Source: AP-15 sp963747735
GTDB taxonomy: Bacteria; Pseudomonadota; Alphaproteobacteria; ATCC43930; CGMCC-115725
DNA length: 47,816 nt
Assembly: GCA_963747735.1 (NCBI GenBank)
Contig: CAVVGE010000002.1
Span: forward strand, 1 to 47,816
Reading direction: 5' to 3'
Shown here: positions 1 to 9,129 of the stretch, one piece after another
Layout: each line of letters begins with the position of its first letter
Numbering within the stretch: position 1 is the stretch's first letter
Position numbers and translations under genes: made by a program
The notes under the pieces: model-generated
Seen by the model: only the letters and a program-made list of their open reading frames with translations
Database searches by the model: none
What the model was told of the DNA's origin: nothing

Positions 1-492
1 CAACAAGTGCAAGGCTTCTTCGGTGATCGCAGCGCGTGAAAGACCCGGCTGCACGATCCGGACGTTGAATTCGTAGCGATAGTCCTGCCAGCTCGCTTCG
101 AGCTTCTTGAGGAAAGCAGCGGTGCCTTCCTCAAACCGCGAGCTTTGCCCCTTGTCGAGGCGCAGCTTCTCACGCTTCAACATATGGGTGAGCATGCGAC
201 TGGGGCGATCGCGCCAGCGGGCTGACTTCTGCGCCTGTTCGCAGACCTCGTAAAGATCCTTGACGCGCGCGCCGGGTGTCGCGGTGCTCGAATATTTGCA
301 GTGATGCAGCGTCACCTGCACAAGGCCTTCTGTGACACGGAGCGAGACCACATCGGCGATTTCCCCGGCGCCGTCGTCGTCGAAGATCAGGTCATATGCC
401 TCGCCGTTGGCGGCGAGGCGAGCGCTGTTCTGCCGCCAGAGATGAGGCCGCTGCCTGAGCTGTTCGGCCTTTCCGTCTTTCCGCTGATGCAC
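1..492 (-). pseudogene. C-terminal part of a large protein of unknown function (helicase-associated type), cut at both ends
   Basis: A minus-strand reading frame is open from the left edge to about 600. Its conserved-looking part begins near 490 and contains the segments YDLIFDDDGAGEIADVV, HCKYSS, PGARVKDLYEVCEQAQKS and RIVQPGLS. I recall this pattern from the C-terminal region of large DEAD/DEAH helicase-linked proteins of unknown role, but no helicase motif is inside the window. No ATG is in frame; a GTG at 492 is the only plausible start, and the frame runs on into the repeat at 541-760. I therefore read it as a gene that lost its 5' part when that repeat was joined to it. The 3' end lies outside the window. 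Confidence 0.45.
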
Positions 493-540
493 TCGAGTGG
501 TAGAAACTCGTGACGGTCTTTTTAAGCCTACTGGTCTCGA

Positions 541-760
541 TCGGATGGCGGCTGTCGGAGAAGAAATCGACCAATCGTTGGCGATAGTGGTCGAAACCGC
601 GAAGAATTTAAATCGCGCAAATTTCCCTTTGAAATCAAAAGCGAAGAAATCTGACGGACTGAAGTCGGATTTTAGACCGGCAGCAGAAAACTTTTGCGTA
701 TAAAAATCAGCGGGTTACGATGCTTAGAAACGATCGAGTGGGAGTAGAAAAGGCGACTAT
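541..760. repeat. Left copy of a diverged ~200-bp repeat (island-end type)
   Basis: This stretch aligns with 43890-44105 in the same orientation. Shared blocks occur in the same order: aatcgacc, gatagt-gtcgaaaccg, caaatttccctttgaa, tctgacgga, gcagaaaa and a perfect 17-bp block at 729-745. The distance from the tctgacgga block to the 17-bp block is nearly equal in both copies (about 77 and 80 bp). It contains no convincing gene. I infer that both copies are the right-hand ends of related integrated elements. Confidence 0.6.
729..745 (+). other. Putative attachment site, guaA 3'-end type (left copy)
   Basis: The 17 bases aacgatcgagtgggagt are repeated exactly at 44072-44088. Read on +, acg atc gag tgg gag tag encodes TIEWE-stop, the conserved C-terminus of GMP synthase. 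The 3' end of guaA is an established integration site for genomic islands. No guaA gene body precedes this copy, so it would be an internal or duplicated att site and not the original guaA end. Confidence 0.55.
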
Positions 761-895
761 CGGCGGTCTTGGAGTGCTTAGGCGTAATGTGCGTGCTCGA
801 TAACTACTGATAGCCACCGGCACATCGTCGTGAGCCAGGTAGCGACCCATACTGCTTCAATCCTCGATCCCGGAAGAGATGGAAGAGAGTTCGTT

Positions 896-1537
896 ATGAC
901 GAGAGTGCGCGTTGCAGGTTTTTCCGTCTCGCTTGACGGTTTCGGAGCGGGGCCTGAGCAAAGTCTCGAAAATCCGCTCGGCAAGCGCGGGCTGGAGCTG
1001 CACCAGTGGATATTCGGCACGCGCACCTTCCGGGCGATGACCGGTAAGGACGGCGGCTCAGACGGCGTTGATGAGGCCTACGCCCATCGTTCGATGGACG
1101 GGTTCGGCGCGTTCATCCTGGGCCGCAACATGTTCGGGCCCATTCGCGGTCCCTGGCCGGACGAGAGCTGGAAGGGCTGGTGGGGCGACAATCCACCCTA
1201 TCACGCGCCGACCTTCGTGCTGACGCACCATCCGCGCGATCCAATCGAAATGGACGGCGGCACCACCTTCATCTTCGTGACCGACGGAATCGAGGCGGCG
1301 CTGGAGAAGGCGAAGCTCGCCGGCAAGGGCCGCGACGTGAAGATCGGCGGTGGCGTCGAGACGGTGCGTCAATATCTTCGCGTCGGGCTGATCGACGAGC
1401 TGCATTTCGCTTTGTCCCCGGCCGTGCTCGGGCAGGGCGAAGCGATGTTCACCGGGATCGACCTGCCAGCGCTCGGCTACCGCGTCACCGAACATCAGGC
1501 GACCGACCACGCCACCCACATCGTTCTCAGCCGATAG
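896..1537 (+). CDS. RibD C-terminal / dihydrofolate reductase-like protein
   Basis: This is a 213-residue member of the RibD_C/DHFR-like family, which uses NADPH to reduce small heterocyclic substrates; most members have no assigned physiological substrate. Visible family features are an N-terminal strand followed by SLDGF, a middle FILGRNMFGP segment, FVLTHHPRDP, and a C-terminal IGGGVETVRQYL nucleotide-binding segment followed by LIDELHFALSPAVLGQGEAMF. The ATG at 896 is preferred over a GTG at 830 because homology starts there and a ggaagag motif lies just upstream. A short GST remnant follows it, so it may once have had an intact GST neighbour. It seems intact, unlike most of its surroundings. 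Confidence 0.8.
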   Translation: MTRVRVAGFSVSLDGFGAGPEQSLENPLGKRGLELHQWIFGTRTFRAMTGKDGGSDGVDEAYAHRSMDGFGAFILGRNMFGPIRGPWPDESWKGWWGDNPPYHAPTFVLTHHPRDPIEMDGGTTFIFVTDGIEAALEKAKLAGKGRDVKIGGGVETVRQYLRVGLIDELHFALSPAVLGQGEAMFTGIDLPALGYRVTEHQATDHATHIVLSR

Positions 1538-1546
1538 GGGGCCACA

Positions 1547-1610
1547 TTGACCATTGCGTTTTACGAGCACCCGTCTCCTCTCATGCGCAGAAGGTGAAGA
1601 CGAACACGTG
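1547..1610 (+). pseudogene. Remnant of a glutathione S-transferase N-terminus
   Basis: Just after the reductase, TTG-initiated codons read TIAFYEHP and, after a one-base frame change, SSHAQKVKT. Together these match the start of GST-like proteins (TIAFYEHPxSPYAQKVK). The rest of the gene is missing. About 100 bases of featureless sequence separate it from the LysR remnant. Confidence 0.4.
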
Positions 1611-1718
1611 CATCAGCTTCGTTTTCTCGGTTCAGAAGGGTACCCACAGTGCAATCGCCGCCCAAAGACATAACTTTAGAATGTTGATTTCGAGGGTCGG
1701 ACGAAGATGTTCGTCTCG

Positions 1719-1928
1719 CTATTCCAGATACGGCGTCAGCACATCTTTGATCCATTTCATGAATGCGCGGACTCGGCGCGACAGCGAGTGTTGCGGGGTC
1801 GTCGGCGACGGCGGCCACGAAGCGTACACAGCAATCGTGTGGGGTGTGGGATTGAGCCACGAAAGTGACAACAACGCAGGGGCCGAGACCGTCGACATCG
1901 TCGAAGGCAACAAGTGCGGCACCGCTAT
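1719..1928 (-). pseudogene. LysR-family regulator, C-terminal remnant
   Basis: The last ~60 codons of this minus-strand frame read like the end of a LysR effector domain: IAVYASWP, then LSRRVRAFMKWIKDVL, then a stop. LysR proteins normally end ..HLSRRVRAFIDWL. The DNA-binding and main sensor domains are absent. The frame runs directly into the broken transposase at about 1929, so the element probably inserted into, or recombined with, the LysR gene. Confidence 0.45.
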
Positions 1929-2941
1929 GCGAAAGCGTGCGCTCCTCCTTCCAGGCAAACGCGTCGTCGAGATCGTCGCGGGCGCGCAATGGCGGGTGCA
2001 GGTCCTTCTTGTTCGCCGGCGGCTTGGCAAAGCGTGCGTTGTAGTCCGCCACGAAGGCCGGGAGCAGGGCATTGCCTTCTGCCAGGGTTGTCGCCCCGGC
2101 CAGCCGCAGCTCCTTGACCAGCCGATCCTGCAAGGTTTTGTTCGCACGCTCGACCCGCCGCCCTGTTCAAGCCAGGGGCAGGCTCTTCGCCGGGCTCGAA
2201 TTGGCGCAGATGATGTCGATGTTGAGCGCATGCAATGCCCGGCCAAACTGGGTCATGCCCCCCGCCTTCGCAGGGGCAGGCTCTGCCGCCCAGCGCCCCC
2301 GGGTGGTTGACCCGGAACACCCCATGCTTGTCGCTGTAAAAGGCGATCGGCTTGCCCCAGGCCTCCAGATAGGCACGGGCGGCGTGGAAATAGGCGAAAG
2401 TCGACTCGCTCTCGACAAACTCGAGGTGCAGCAGCCGGCTGGTCGCGTCGTCGACGAACACCAGCAAAGTGCCCTGCGGACCGCGATCCTCAAACCACCA
2501 ATGCTCGCTGCCGTCGACCTGCACCAGCTCGCCGACGCACTCGCGCCGCTGGCGCGGCTGATGAACCTGCTTGCGACCGAGCCACAGCCCGTCTTCGATC
2601 ATCCACACTCGCAAGGTCTCGCGGCCGACCGCGATCTCGTGCACTTCGCGCAGCTCCTCGGCCGCCAGGGTTGGGCCGAAATCCCAGTAGCGCTTCCGAA
2701 TGATCGACAACGCCTCGATACGAAGCTCCTCAGGCTTGCGCCGGTTGCTCGGGCGGCCGCGCCGCTTCGAGATCAGGCCCGCCGGACCCGCGGCGCGGTA
2801 GGCCTTTAAAAGCCGGCATACCTGACGCCGTTCGAGCCCCAGAAGCTGCGCCGCTGCCGTCGTCGTCAGCCGGTGCTGATCCAAATCCCGCAGCACCTCG
2901 AGCCACGTCAGCTCCCCATCGCTCATCAGCCGTACCGTCAC
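1929..2941 (-). pseudogene. ISNCY-type transposase, frameshifted and 3'-truncated
   Basis: The N-terminal 210 or so residues are well preserved: an HTH (TTTAAAQLLGLERRQVCRLL), the RRGRPSNRRKPEE basic region, and a DDE-type catalytic core with LVQVDGSEHWWFEDRG, FVDDATSRLLHLEF and FYSDKHGVFRVN. The frame then shifts near 2290 (GMTQFGRALHALNIDIICANSS continues in another frame) and again near 2170 (RVERANKTLQDRLVKELRLAG). It is lost at about 1929, after AFAWKEERT, where LysR sequence begins. The C-terminal third of the usual transposase is missing, so this copy cannot be active. Confidence 0.75.
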
Positions 2942-3025
2942 CCCGAATACCCCCCGAAAAATCCTCGGGGAGTGTCATTTCAAACTGGCACAGGGGTGAC
3001 ATTTTAATCGGGCGCCTACAACATA
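2942..3025. repeat. Terminal region of the ISNCY-type element
   Basis: Upstream of the transposase start are two gtgtcattt / gtgacatttta words (2972-3005) followed by gggcgccta. This matches the repeated TGTGACATTTT-type terminus that I associate with this IS group. The opposite end is missing, in keeping with the truncated transposase. The following ~90 bases up to the next gene show nothing recognisable. Confidence 0.4.
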
Positions 3026-3116
3026 AACTCGTGCGTAACCCGTTATGAAAAGGCCGCCGGAAGGTTTCTTCGCCGCCGTCCATCTCGCCGCCGCTACAAT
3101 GTGGCCAGCCGGCTTA

Positions 3117-3662
3117 TCAACTGACCCAACTGCGCAGCGGGCCGAAATCGAAATGGGTGAAGCCGCGGCCCGGATACATCCCTGTGCCCCCGTAAATGAT
3201 CTTCTTCAGATCGCGGGCGACCGCTTCATTGTCGACATCCGGGATGTGGATATCGAGCGCCATCGCCCGCGTGTGCTGCGAATTGAGGGCAGAACCTTCG
3301 ATCTGCGCGTTGGTCTGGGGGCTGCGATATCCGCTGAAGATGCTGATCAGGTTTTTGTCGTATTTCCAGTGGAGTACAAATACGAGATCCATCAGCCAGG
3401 GATGGATCCATTTCCATTCGTTGGCGCGGAAATCGCGGCAGGTCCATGAAAACTGGCGCACCGCGGCCATGCTGTAGACGCCGTTCCAGAAATACCGGTC
3501 GGCATAGCGCTCGCCGGTCGGCGTGAAGACGATGTTGACCCAGCGTTCCGAGGGAAACCCCGTCTGTGTTGCCGCCTGCGCCCAGGTGGGCGGCGCCAGG
3601 GCGCCCAGCGCCGCGCCGGCGGATGCAACAAGGAGCTGGCGACGCCCGATCGTATTAGCCAT
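3117..3662 (-). CDS. Tat-exported DUF882 (YcbK-like, M15-type) peptidase
   Basis: This 181-residue protein belongs to the DUF882/YcbK family, related to the D-Ala-D-Ala carboxypeptidases of peptidase family M15, so it probably acts on peptidoglycan in the periplasm. It begins with a Tat-type signal: GRRQLL near residue 6, a hydrophobic stretch and a WAQA cleavage site. Zinc-site residues are visible as SGYRS, SQHTRAMALDIHI and FTHFDFG. Start choice: ATG 3662 has a GGAGGG ribosome site nine bases upstream, whereas the ATG at 3671 lies too close to it. It is the downstream neighbour of the Sel1/DUF4384 gene's 3' side only by position; a link to the T6SS is possible but unproven. Confidence 0.85.
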   Translation of the reverse strand: MANTIGRRQLLVASAGAALGALAPPTWAQAATQTGFPSERWVNIVFTPTGERYADRYFWNGVYSMAAVRQFSWTCRDFRANEWKWIHPWLMDLVFVLHWKYDKNLISIFSGYRSPQTNAQIEGSALNSQHTRAMALDIHIPDVDNEAVARDLKKIIYGGTGMYPGRGFTHFDFGPLRSWVS

Positions 3663-3778
3663 GTCCGCCATCCCTCCGTAAGTTCAATCGACCCCATTTA
3701 GGTAAGCCGTCGGCTGCATTGCGCCACTGGGCGATATAGTCGGATCACTGCGTCAGTTTCCCGTTCTGTCCCCATTGA

Positions 3779-5147
3779 TTAACGGCCGCTCGTCTTGACA
3801 AGGAGGGTCGCGGCAAGGGCTGGGTGCGCAGCATTTCTGTCGTCGCGTTCGACGGCCTGCTTGAGGTCGCGCAAATAGGACGCGGCCTCTTCGATGCGCG
3901 GGCGATTGCCCAGCTGCAAAGGGACCGGTGTCGCGACAACCGCGATTAATTCGATGCCGAACGGCTCACCGCCGGTCTGCCAGTCGTCGCCGTTCGCCGA
4001 GTCGCCGAACCGGCGCGCGCTGCCGGCCGCGAGGCTCGGCGGCGCTTCTCCGTTCTCGGGCTTCAGATGCAGCACCTGCCCATCAAGCGCGAAATAATCA
4101 ATGCGTAGAGAGGTCGGATAATCCGGTCCCCGCACGTCGAGCGCGATCGGGTCGCCTTGTCGCAACCGGGTGGTGCCGTTGTCGAGACGCAGGGCGAGGT
4201 TGCGTTTGCCGGTGGCACCGGACGGTCGCAGCCGTTCGAGCGCGACCAGGGCACGGCAGACCGGCGGCGGCACGATGTCGATGTCGATCTCGTTGCGGCT
4301 CGACGGAAAATACCGCGCCACCACCTGCTCCAGCCTTGATTTCGCTCCGACATCGGGAACCGTGCCGGTGACGACGGCCGCGCCATCTCCCGCTATATGG
4401 CTGCGCAGCGACGCGCAATCGATCGCCACCAGCGCGTCGTTCAGCGCCGCGAGCGGCGATTTTGTTCCCGGCGCTTGGGGCAGCCGGGCCACGGCGGCCA
4501 CGGCCGCGGGTTGCGGCGCGCCCGTCGGCGACGGCATTCCGGTCAACGCCGGAAACTGCTCGGTGCACGGCAAGGTCGGAAATGGCCAGCCGGGGCAGCC
4601 GCCGGGTTTCACCGGCAGTGAGGGCGGCGGGGGCGGCGGCGCGGCGGCCGGAGTAGCGGCGGGGGCGGTGTTGGCGACAGCGAGCGCAGCGGTCCAGGCC
4701 GCCGCCCGCTTTTCACCCTCGGCGCGTTCGTCGGATGTCGCCGCCGAGTTCGAGCAGCCGTTTGAAATCGCCGGCCCGGCTACCCCAGACGCCGTGGCTT
4801 CGGATCGCTAGATCCGCCCATTTCTCGGCCTCGGCGAGATCGCTCACGAAATCGTCGCTGCCGACGCCGTAGATCAGCGACAGACGGTATTCCGCCGCGA
4901 CATTGCCTTGCCTAGCGGCCCTTCGGTACCAATAGGCGGCGCGCCGATAATCCTGCGCCAGGTCGCCAGCGCCGAATTCGTAAAGATTGCCTAGGCCGAA
5001 CTCGGCTTCGGGATCCTTCTTGTCGGCGGCCGCCTGCCACTCGGCCTCCGCTCGGGCATAATCGCCGTTTTGGTAGGCTTGGCGACCGGCCCCGCCATCG
5101 GCGCAGGCAGCGACCGGCGCGACGATGAGGCCGAGGACGGCGACCAT
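3779..5147 (-). pseudogene. Sel1-repeat lipoprotein with BON-like and DUF4384-like C-terminus (one apparent frameshift)
   Basis: Starting at ATG 5147, the product has a hydrophobic signal ending VAACADGG (lipobox-like). It continues with Sel1-type repeats (residues ~20-125; AYQNGDYARAEAEW, AEFGLGNLYEFG, AAYWYRRAARQGN). That frame stops at 4713. One base shift near 4750 joins it to DERAEGEKRAAAW, the usual tail of such Sel1 proteins. It then continues through a Pro-rich linker to a BON-like domain and a DUF4384-type domain (DYFALDGQVLHLKPENG) ending at 3779. Without the shift, the second part would need the GTG at 4612. The C-terminal half resembles the periplasmic part of the kinase at 41786-43534, which suggests a T6SS accessory role. 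The shift may be a sequencing error. Confidence 0.6.
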
Positions 5148-5250
5148 GCCCAGTCCCGGCAACGAACACAGCCTGCAGAACGGCCCGCGCAAACCGTCGA
5201 TCTCCTGCTTTAGTTCTGCATATAGGTCGAGCTTCGCAGCCGTGCGATAG

Positions 5251-5532
5251 CGCCAAAGCCGAATTCTCCTGAAGCTGAATGTTCTTAAGGTTGGAGAAGG
5301 GGCAGTGGACTTCACGATCACCGGCCCCGGAGCCGGGTTCCTATTCCGCAACAGCGATCGAAACCTGACGCTCGGCTTTGACGACGACACCTCGGTCACG
5401 ACCTATGGCGGCGCGATAACGGTGGCCGTCACCGGCGCGCCCGGTTTCGACCTTACGATGCCTAATACGGATCACCAGATATTCGCGGATCATTGGGGCT
5501 TGTCTATCGGGACGCTCGGAATGGTAGAGGGT
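5251..5532 (+). pseudogene. Haemagglutinin-like adhesin remnant, upstream piece
   Basis: An open plus-strand frame reads like a beta-helix adhesin repeat (VDFTITGPGAGFLFRNSDRN, TYGGAITVAVTG). It ends exactly at the IS630 boundary. The same orientation and protein type resume beyond the IS at 6696. No start codon, signal peptide or transport domain is present. Confidence 0.45.
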
Positions 5533-6687
5533 TAGCCGGATGTCGAGCGGGCGCCCAGGGGACGGCGCACAGCGAGCGGATCAAGTCGGGGTCGGCGGCG
5601 AAGCGGTTCCACGCCATCGCGCAGGCGTCGATGATGTCGGCCAGGCTGCGAAAGACCGAGTTGGCGAGCCAGTGGCTGCGCAGATAATGCCAGATGCGCT
5701 CGACCGGATTGAGCTCTGGGCTGTAGGGCGGCAACGCCAACAAGGTAATGTTGTCGGGGACCGCGAGCCCTTGGCTGTTGTGCCAGCCGGCCCCATCGAG
5801 GACCAGCAGGGCATGGGCCGCGGCGCCGACTTGGCTGCTGATCTCGCGCAGATGGTGGGTTCATCGCGAGGGTATTGCAGATCGGCATGATGATCGCCGC
5901 CGCTTTACCCTCGCCCGGGGCTGCGTGACGCAAAGAGGGCGCGCTCGGCGCGCCCGGGCAGACCGCGCCAAACACATAGGCCGAGGTGAAGCCGAGATCC
6001 TTGAGAACCGCGGGCCGGCCGCCGGTCTGGCCCCACACTCGCGTCAGCGTGTTCTTCTGGCCGATCCGGGCCTCGTCGGCGAACCACAGCTCGAACTCGC
6101 TTACCGCGTGCCTGCGCCGCCCCAACTCGCTCTAATTGCAACCCAAGAGTTGCGGAAACGCCGCTTGCGCCGCCGCGTCGGCCTGTGGGTGGCGCGGTCG
6201 CGGCGCCAGCCAGCTCAACTTGAGGCGATGCAGCACGCGATAGGTGCTCGACAGGCTGCACTCGACATCAAACTCCTCTTTCAGGATGCGTTGCGCATCG
6301 ATCGCGCGAAACGCCACCACCCCGTCCCGCGCCAGCTCGGCGCCAGCAACGATCCGCTCCTTCAGACGCGCCGCTGTCGCCGCGTCCACGCGCGCCGGCC
6401 GGCCCCGGCGCGGCCGGTCGCGCAGCCCCTCGACCCCGTCCTCTTCATAACGGTTATGCCGCTCATACGCGGTCGACCGGCGGAGCCCGGCCAGCCGTGC
6501 CGCTTCCTCCGGCGCCATCCCCTCGAGCAGGTTGGCGATCATCAGAACCCGCTGACACACCCGGCCGCTCTCGTGCCGAGCCAAGCGGCGCAGAGCCGCC
6601 GCCCCCGGTTCGCTGCGAAAAAAGTGAAACATGGCCCCAACCACATGCTGTGGATTCCCCGGTCCATTCTACCAAATCCGGGAATTA
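5533..6687 (-). mobile_element. IS630-family insertion sequence, inactive copy
   Basis: An element of about 1.15 kb with TA at both borders (5533-5534 and 6686-6687) and CCGGAT near each end in opposite orientation. This fits an IS630 target duplication and inverted repeats. It carries one transposase in three frames. The N-terminal HTH part is at 6132-6644 (EEAARLAGLRRSTAYERHNRY, RDRPRRGRPARVD). The middle, with ELWFADEARIGQKNTLTRVWG, is at about 5880-6125. The C-terminus, with LPPYSPELNPVERIWHYLR, is at about 5535-5740. The frame breaks mean it cannot encode an intact transposase. It has split a haemagglutinin-like gene. Confidence 0.75.
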
Positions 6688-6695
6688 GGGGAAGC

Positions 6696-7406
6696 ACGTA
6701 TAAGACGGAAACAGTCTCGTCGGCGGGCGGAACGATTACCCTGTCGGCCGGCAGCGCCCTTGCCAATCTTGGTCCGGTCAACAGACGACGCGATGCGGCT
6801 GGCTGCCGGGACGCTCGATGCCGGAACCGCGAGTGTGCTGCTCGGACCCGTCACCGCGACGGAAGCGATAAATCTGGCGGGTGGGCCGCGGCCAGCGCAC
6901 ACGCTCGACCTGACTGCCGCGGATCTCCGGTCGGTGACCGGCGCCCGCATCGATTGTGCTGCTGGTCGCCGGCGCTCGGTATTGTCGGCGGCACGATGAC
7001 GGTCGGCCAACTTGATCTCTCCGGCACTGGCGGCGGTTCCGATCTGTTCGGCTCGATCGCCGGGGTCGATGGTCCCGATGCGGCATGGCTCGGCCGGCGC
7101 AACCCCGGCCCCGAAGCCGGCTACCTGTTCAACGACTGCGTCATTGCCACCATTTCCTGCGGCAGCGGGCCGACTGCCTTCCTCCTCGTTCCGCGGCAGT
7201 CGGCGTCGGCACTTACGGTGCTGATCCCATTGCCCGACCTCGTTGCGAGCGTGCAATTCATCACGCCCGAAGAGGTGGCGGGCAGGCGCCCGGGCAACCC
7301 GGACGAGCCGGTGATCGATATCTATGACGAGGAGCGCCTACGCGCGCAGACCGCCAACCCGTACGAGCCTGCGACCGAACGCTGTCCGGACCATTCGTCG
7401 CGCTGA
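6696..7406 (+). pseudogene. Haemagglutinin-like adhesin remnant, C-terminal piece
   Basis: After the IS, plus-strand frames read as the end of a filamentous-haemagglutinin-type secreted adhesin: SAGGTITLSAGSALANLGPV, then in a second frame DDAMRLAAGTLDAGTASVLLG and AGGPRPAHTLDLTAADLRS, then back in the first frame GGTMTVGQLDLSGTGG. The final tail is GYLFNDCVIATISCG and VIDIYDEERLRAQT, a pattern seen at the C-terminus of large TPS-type proteins. At least two frame changes, near 6785 and 6975, and loss of the main body make it a pseudogene. Confidence 0.6.
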
Positions 7407-7583
7407 GACGGATCCCGGCGCCTGCGCGCCCTGCCGGCGTCGTCCGCGCCGTGACCCTTTAGCGATATGTTGTTGCCAATGCGGAGATCGACGCTCGCTT
7501 TCATCTCCTCGGGATGCACTGGGGCGCTTGCGGCCTGCCCCATGGTCTGCGCGATCGGTTCATCCCTCGCTGGCATGACGCCG
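7407..7583. other. Intergenic stretch, nothing recognised
   Basis: Between the adhesin remnant and the 3' end of the SPFH gene there is no convincing coding sequence, RNA or repeat. Confidence 0.5.
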
Positions 7584-8567
7584 TCACCCCGCCTGCGGCA
7601 CTGACCCGCCAGCCCGGGGCGACGCCGTGTGCGCCGCCCCCGAGTTTCCCTTTACGATTTGCAGAGCAGTTCCCACCACTGCGCCGATATTGCCGAGATC
7701 GGCTGGGATGATCATGGTTGTGCCCTGCTTGGCGAGATTGCCCCATTTGTCGATGAAGTCCTTGGCGAGTTGCATCTGCAGAGCTTCGATGCCGCCGTCG
7801 ACGACCGCCGCTGCAGCGATGGCCCGGATGGCATCGGCGGTGGCCGAGGCAACTAGTTCGATGGCCTTGGCTTCGCCCTCGGCGTGCAGGATCTCGGCTT
7901 GCCTTCGCCCATCGGCGAGGTTGATCTCTCGCTGACGCTGGCCCTCGGACGTGTTGATCTCCTGCTGGCGCTCGCCTTCCGATTTGAAGATCATCGCGCG
8001 CTTTTCCCGTTCCGCTGTGATCTGCAGCTCCATGGCATGCAGGATTGCCTGCGGTGGCGTGATGTCCTTGATCTCGTAGCGGAGGACCTTGATCCCCCAA
8101 TTGACGGCGGCCTCCTCTACCGCCGCAGCGACCGCGGCATTCAGCATCTGCCGCGAGGACAGGGCTTGGTCGAGATGCAGCTTGCCGATCTCCGAGCGCA
8201 TGCTGGTCTGCGCCAATTGCATTGCGGCGTTCATTGGATTGCTCGACCCATAGGCCGCTTTCACCGCATCGGTGATCTGGAGATAGAGGAAGCCATCGAC
8301 GGTGAGGGTGGTATTGTCGAGAGAGATGCAAACCTGTGCCGGCACTTCTGAGGGCACTTCGCGCAGGTCGAAGCGGTAGGCGACGCGATCCATGAAGGGC
8401 ACGAGCACGTTCAACCCCGGCGACAGGGCGCGGTGGAAGCGGCCGAGGCGTTCGACAATCCATGATCGCTGCTGCGGCACGATGCGCAGTGCTGAGCGCA
8501 GTATGGCAAATCCAAAGAACAGAAGAAGAAGGAGTATTATCAACCAGATGAGAGATTCGAACGACAT
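7584..8567 (-). CDS. qmcA: SPFH/band 7 membrane protein, QmcA-like
   Basis: A 327-residue stomatin/prohibitin-type protein anchored in the inner membrane, a family thought to organise membrane microdomains and to work with membrane proteases. There is one N-terminal hydrophobic segment (residues ~6-27, IWLIILLLLLFFGFAIL). The SPFH domain follows (VPQQRSWIVERLGRFHRALSPGLN, VDGFLYLQITDAVKAAYG, SEIGKLHLDQ, LNAAVAAAVEEAAVNWGIKVLRYEIKDI). A charged coiled-coil then carries repeated EGERQQEI/EGQRQREI motifs. The ATG at 8567 is preferred to a TTG at 8582. It lies 20 bases after the nfeD-like gene on the same strand, the usual pairing of these families. Confidence 0.9.
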   Translation of the reverse strand: MSFESLIWLIILLLLLFFGFAILRSALRIVPQQRSWIVERLGRFHRALSPGLNVLVPFMDRVAYRFDLREVPSEVPAQVCISLDNTTLTVDGFLYLQITDAVKAAYGSSNPMNAAMQLAQTSMRSEIGKLHLDQALSSRQMLNAAVAAAVEEAAVNWGIKVLRYEIKDITPPQAILHAMELQITAEREKRAMIFKSEGERQQEINTSEGQRQREINLADGRRQAEILHAEGEAKAIELVASATADAIRAIAAAAVVDGGIEALQMQLAKDFIDKWGNLAKQGTTMIIPADLGNIGAVVGTALQIVKGNSGAAHTASPRAGGSVPQAG

Positions 8568-8586
8568 GAAGCAAATCCTCAATTAT

Positions 8587-9012
8587 TTATGTCTGCGGCA
8601 TGCCGACCGGCAAGGCGAGATGCAGGAGCTTGTCGGTCTTACGCGTGATGATGGCGGTGCTGCCGGACGCGGGGACGGTACCGTCTTCCATCATAGCTTG
8701 CCAATTCACGCCGCGATAACTGACGGTGAGACAATTTCCTTGGAGCGGGACATCGAGTATCGTCACGGTCTGGCCGATGTCGAAATCCGCAAGACCCTTG
8801 GTGCGTTCTTGATGCCGCCGACTGAGCATGACTGCGGCTGTCAGGATCGCACAAAGAACCACAAACGCAAAAATCAGCAGATCGCCGCGAATCCAGAAGC
8901 CCATCAAAGTGGTGAGGAGGGCGGCGGCAGCGACGCCGGCAAGATAGAAGGTGCCGGCATGCAACTCGGCCAGCGCGGCCAACAAGGCAAGGACCAGGAA
9001 CACCCATTGCAT
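8587..9012 (-). CDS. NfeD-family membrane protein
   Basis: A 141-residue short NfeD protein, the usual partner of QmcA-type SPFH proteins. Hydrophobic segments lie at residues ~3-20 (VFLVLALLAALAELHAG), ~22-40 and ~44-65. A C-terminal soluble OB-fold-like domain follows (GLADFDIGQTVTILDVPLQG, SYRGVNWQAMMEDG). The ATG at 9012 gives a start at the first membrane segment. The gene precedes qmcA by 20 bases and is probably co-transcribed with it. The family is thought to modulate assembly of its SPFH partner. Confidence 0.85.
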   Translation of the reverse strand: MQWVFLVLALLAALAELHAGTFYLAGVAAAALLTTLMGFWIRGDLLIFAFVVLCAILTAAVMLSRRHQERTKGLADFDIGQTVTILDVPLQGNCLTVSYRGVNWQAMMEDGTVPASGSTAIITRKTDKLLHLALPVGMPQT

Positions 9013-9129
9013 CGCCGAAGCCTTAAAATCGGTCACCGCATCGCGTTGAAGATGCGTACGCCGTGATCCCTGAGATCGATTATCTGTCGCGCGGCCACCA
9101 CCCCGATGCTCAAGTGCTACGCCGAGAGA

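Noticed and set aside
5748..7406. 552-codon + frame across the IS630 element
   Set aside because: Its first part is antisense to the transposase. Only the portion after about 6696 looks like adhesin sequence, so it is not one protein.
7322..7576. Small genes on either strand near 7322-7578
   Set aside because: Arg-rich translations without ribosome sites or motifs; they overlap the end of the adhesin remnant.
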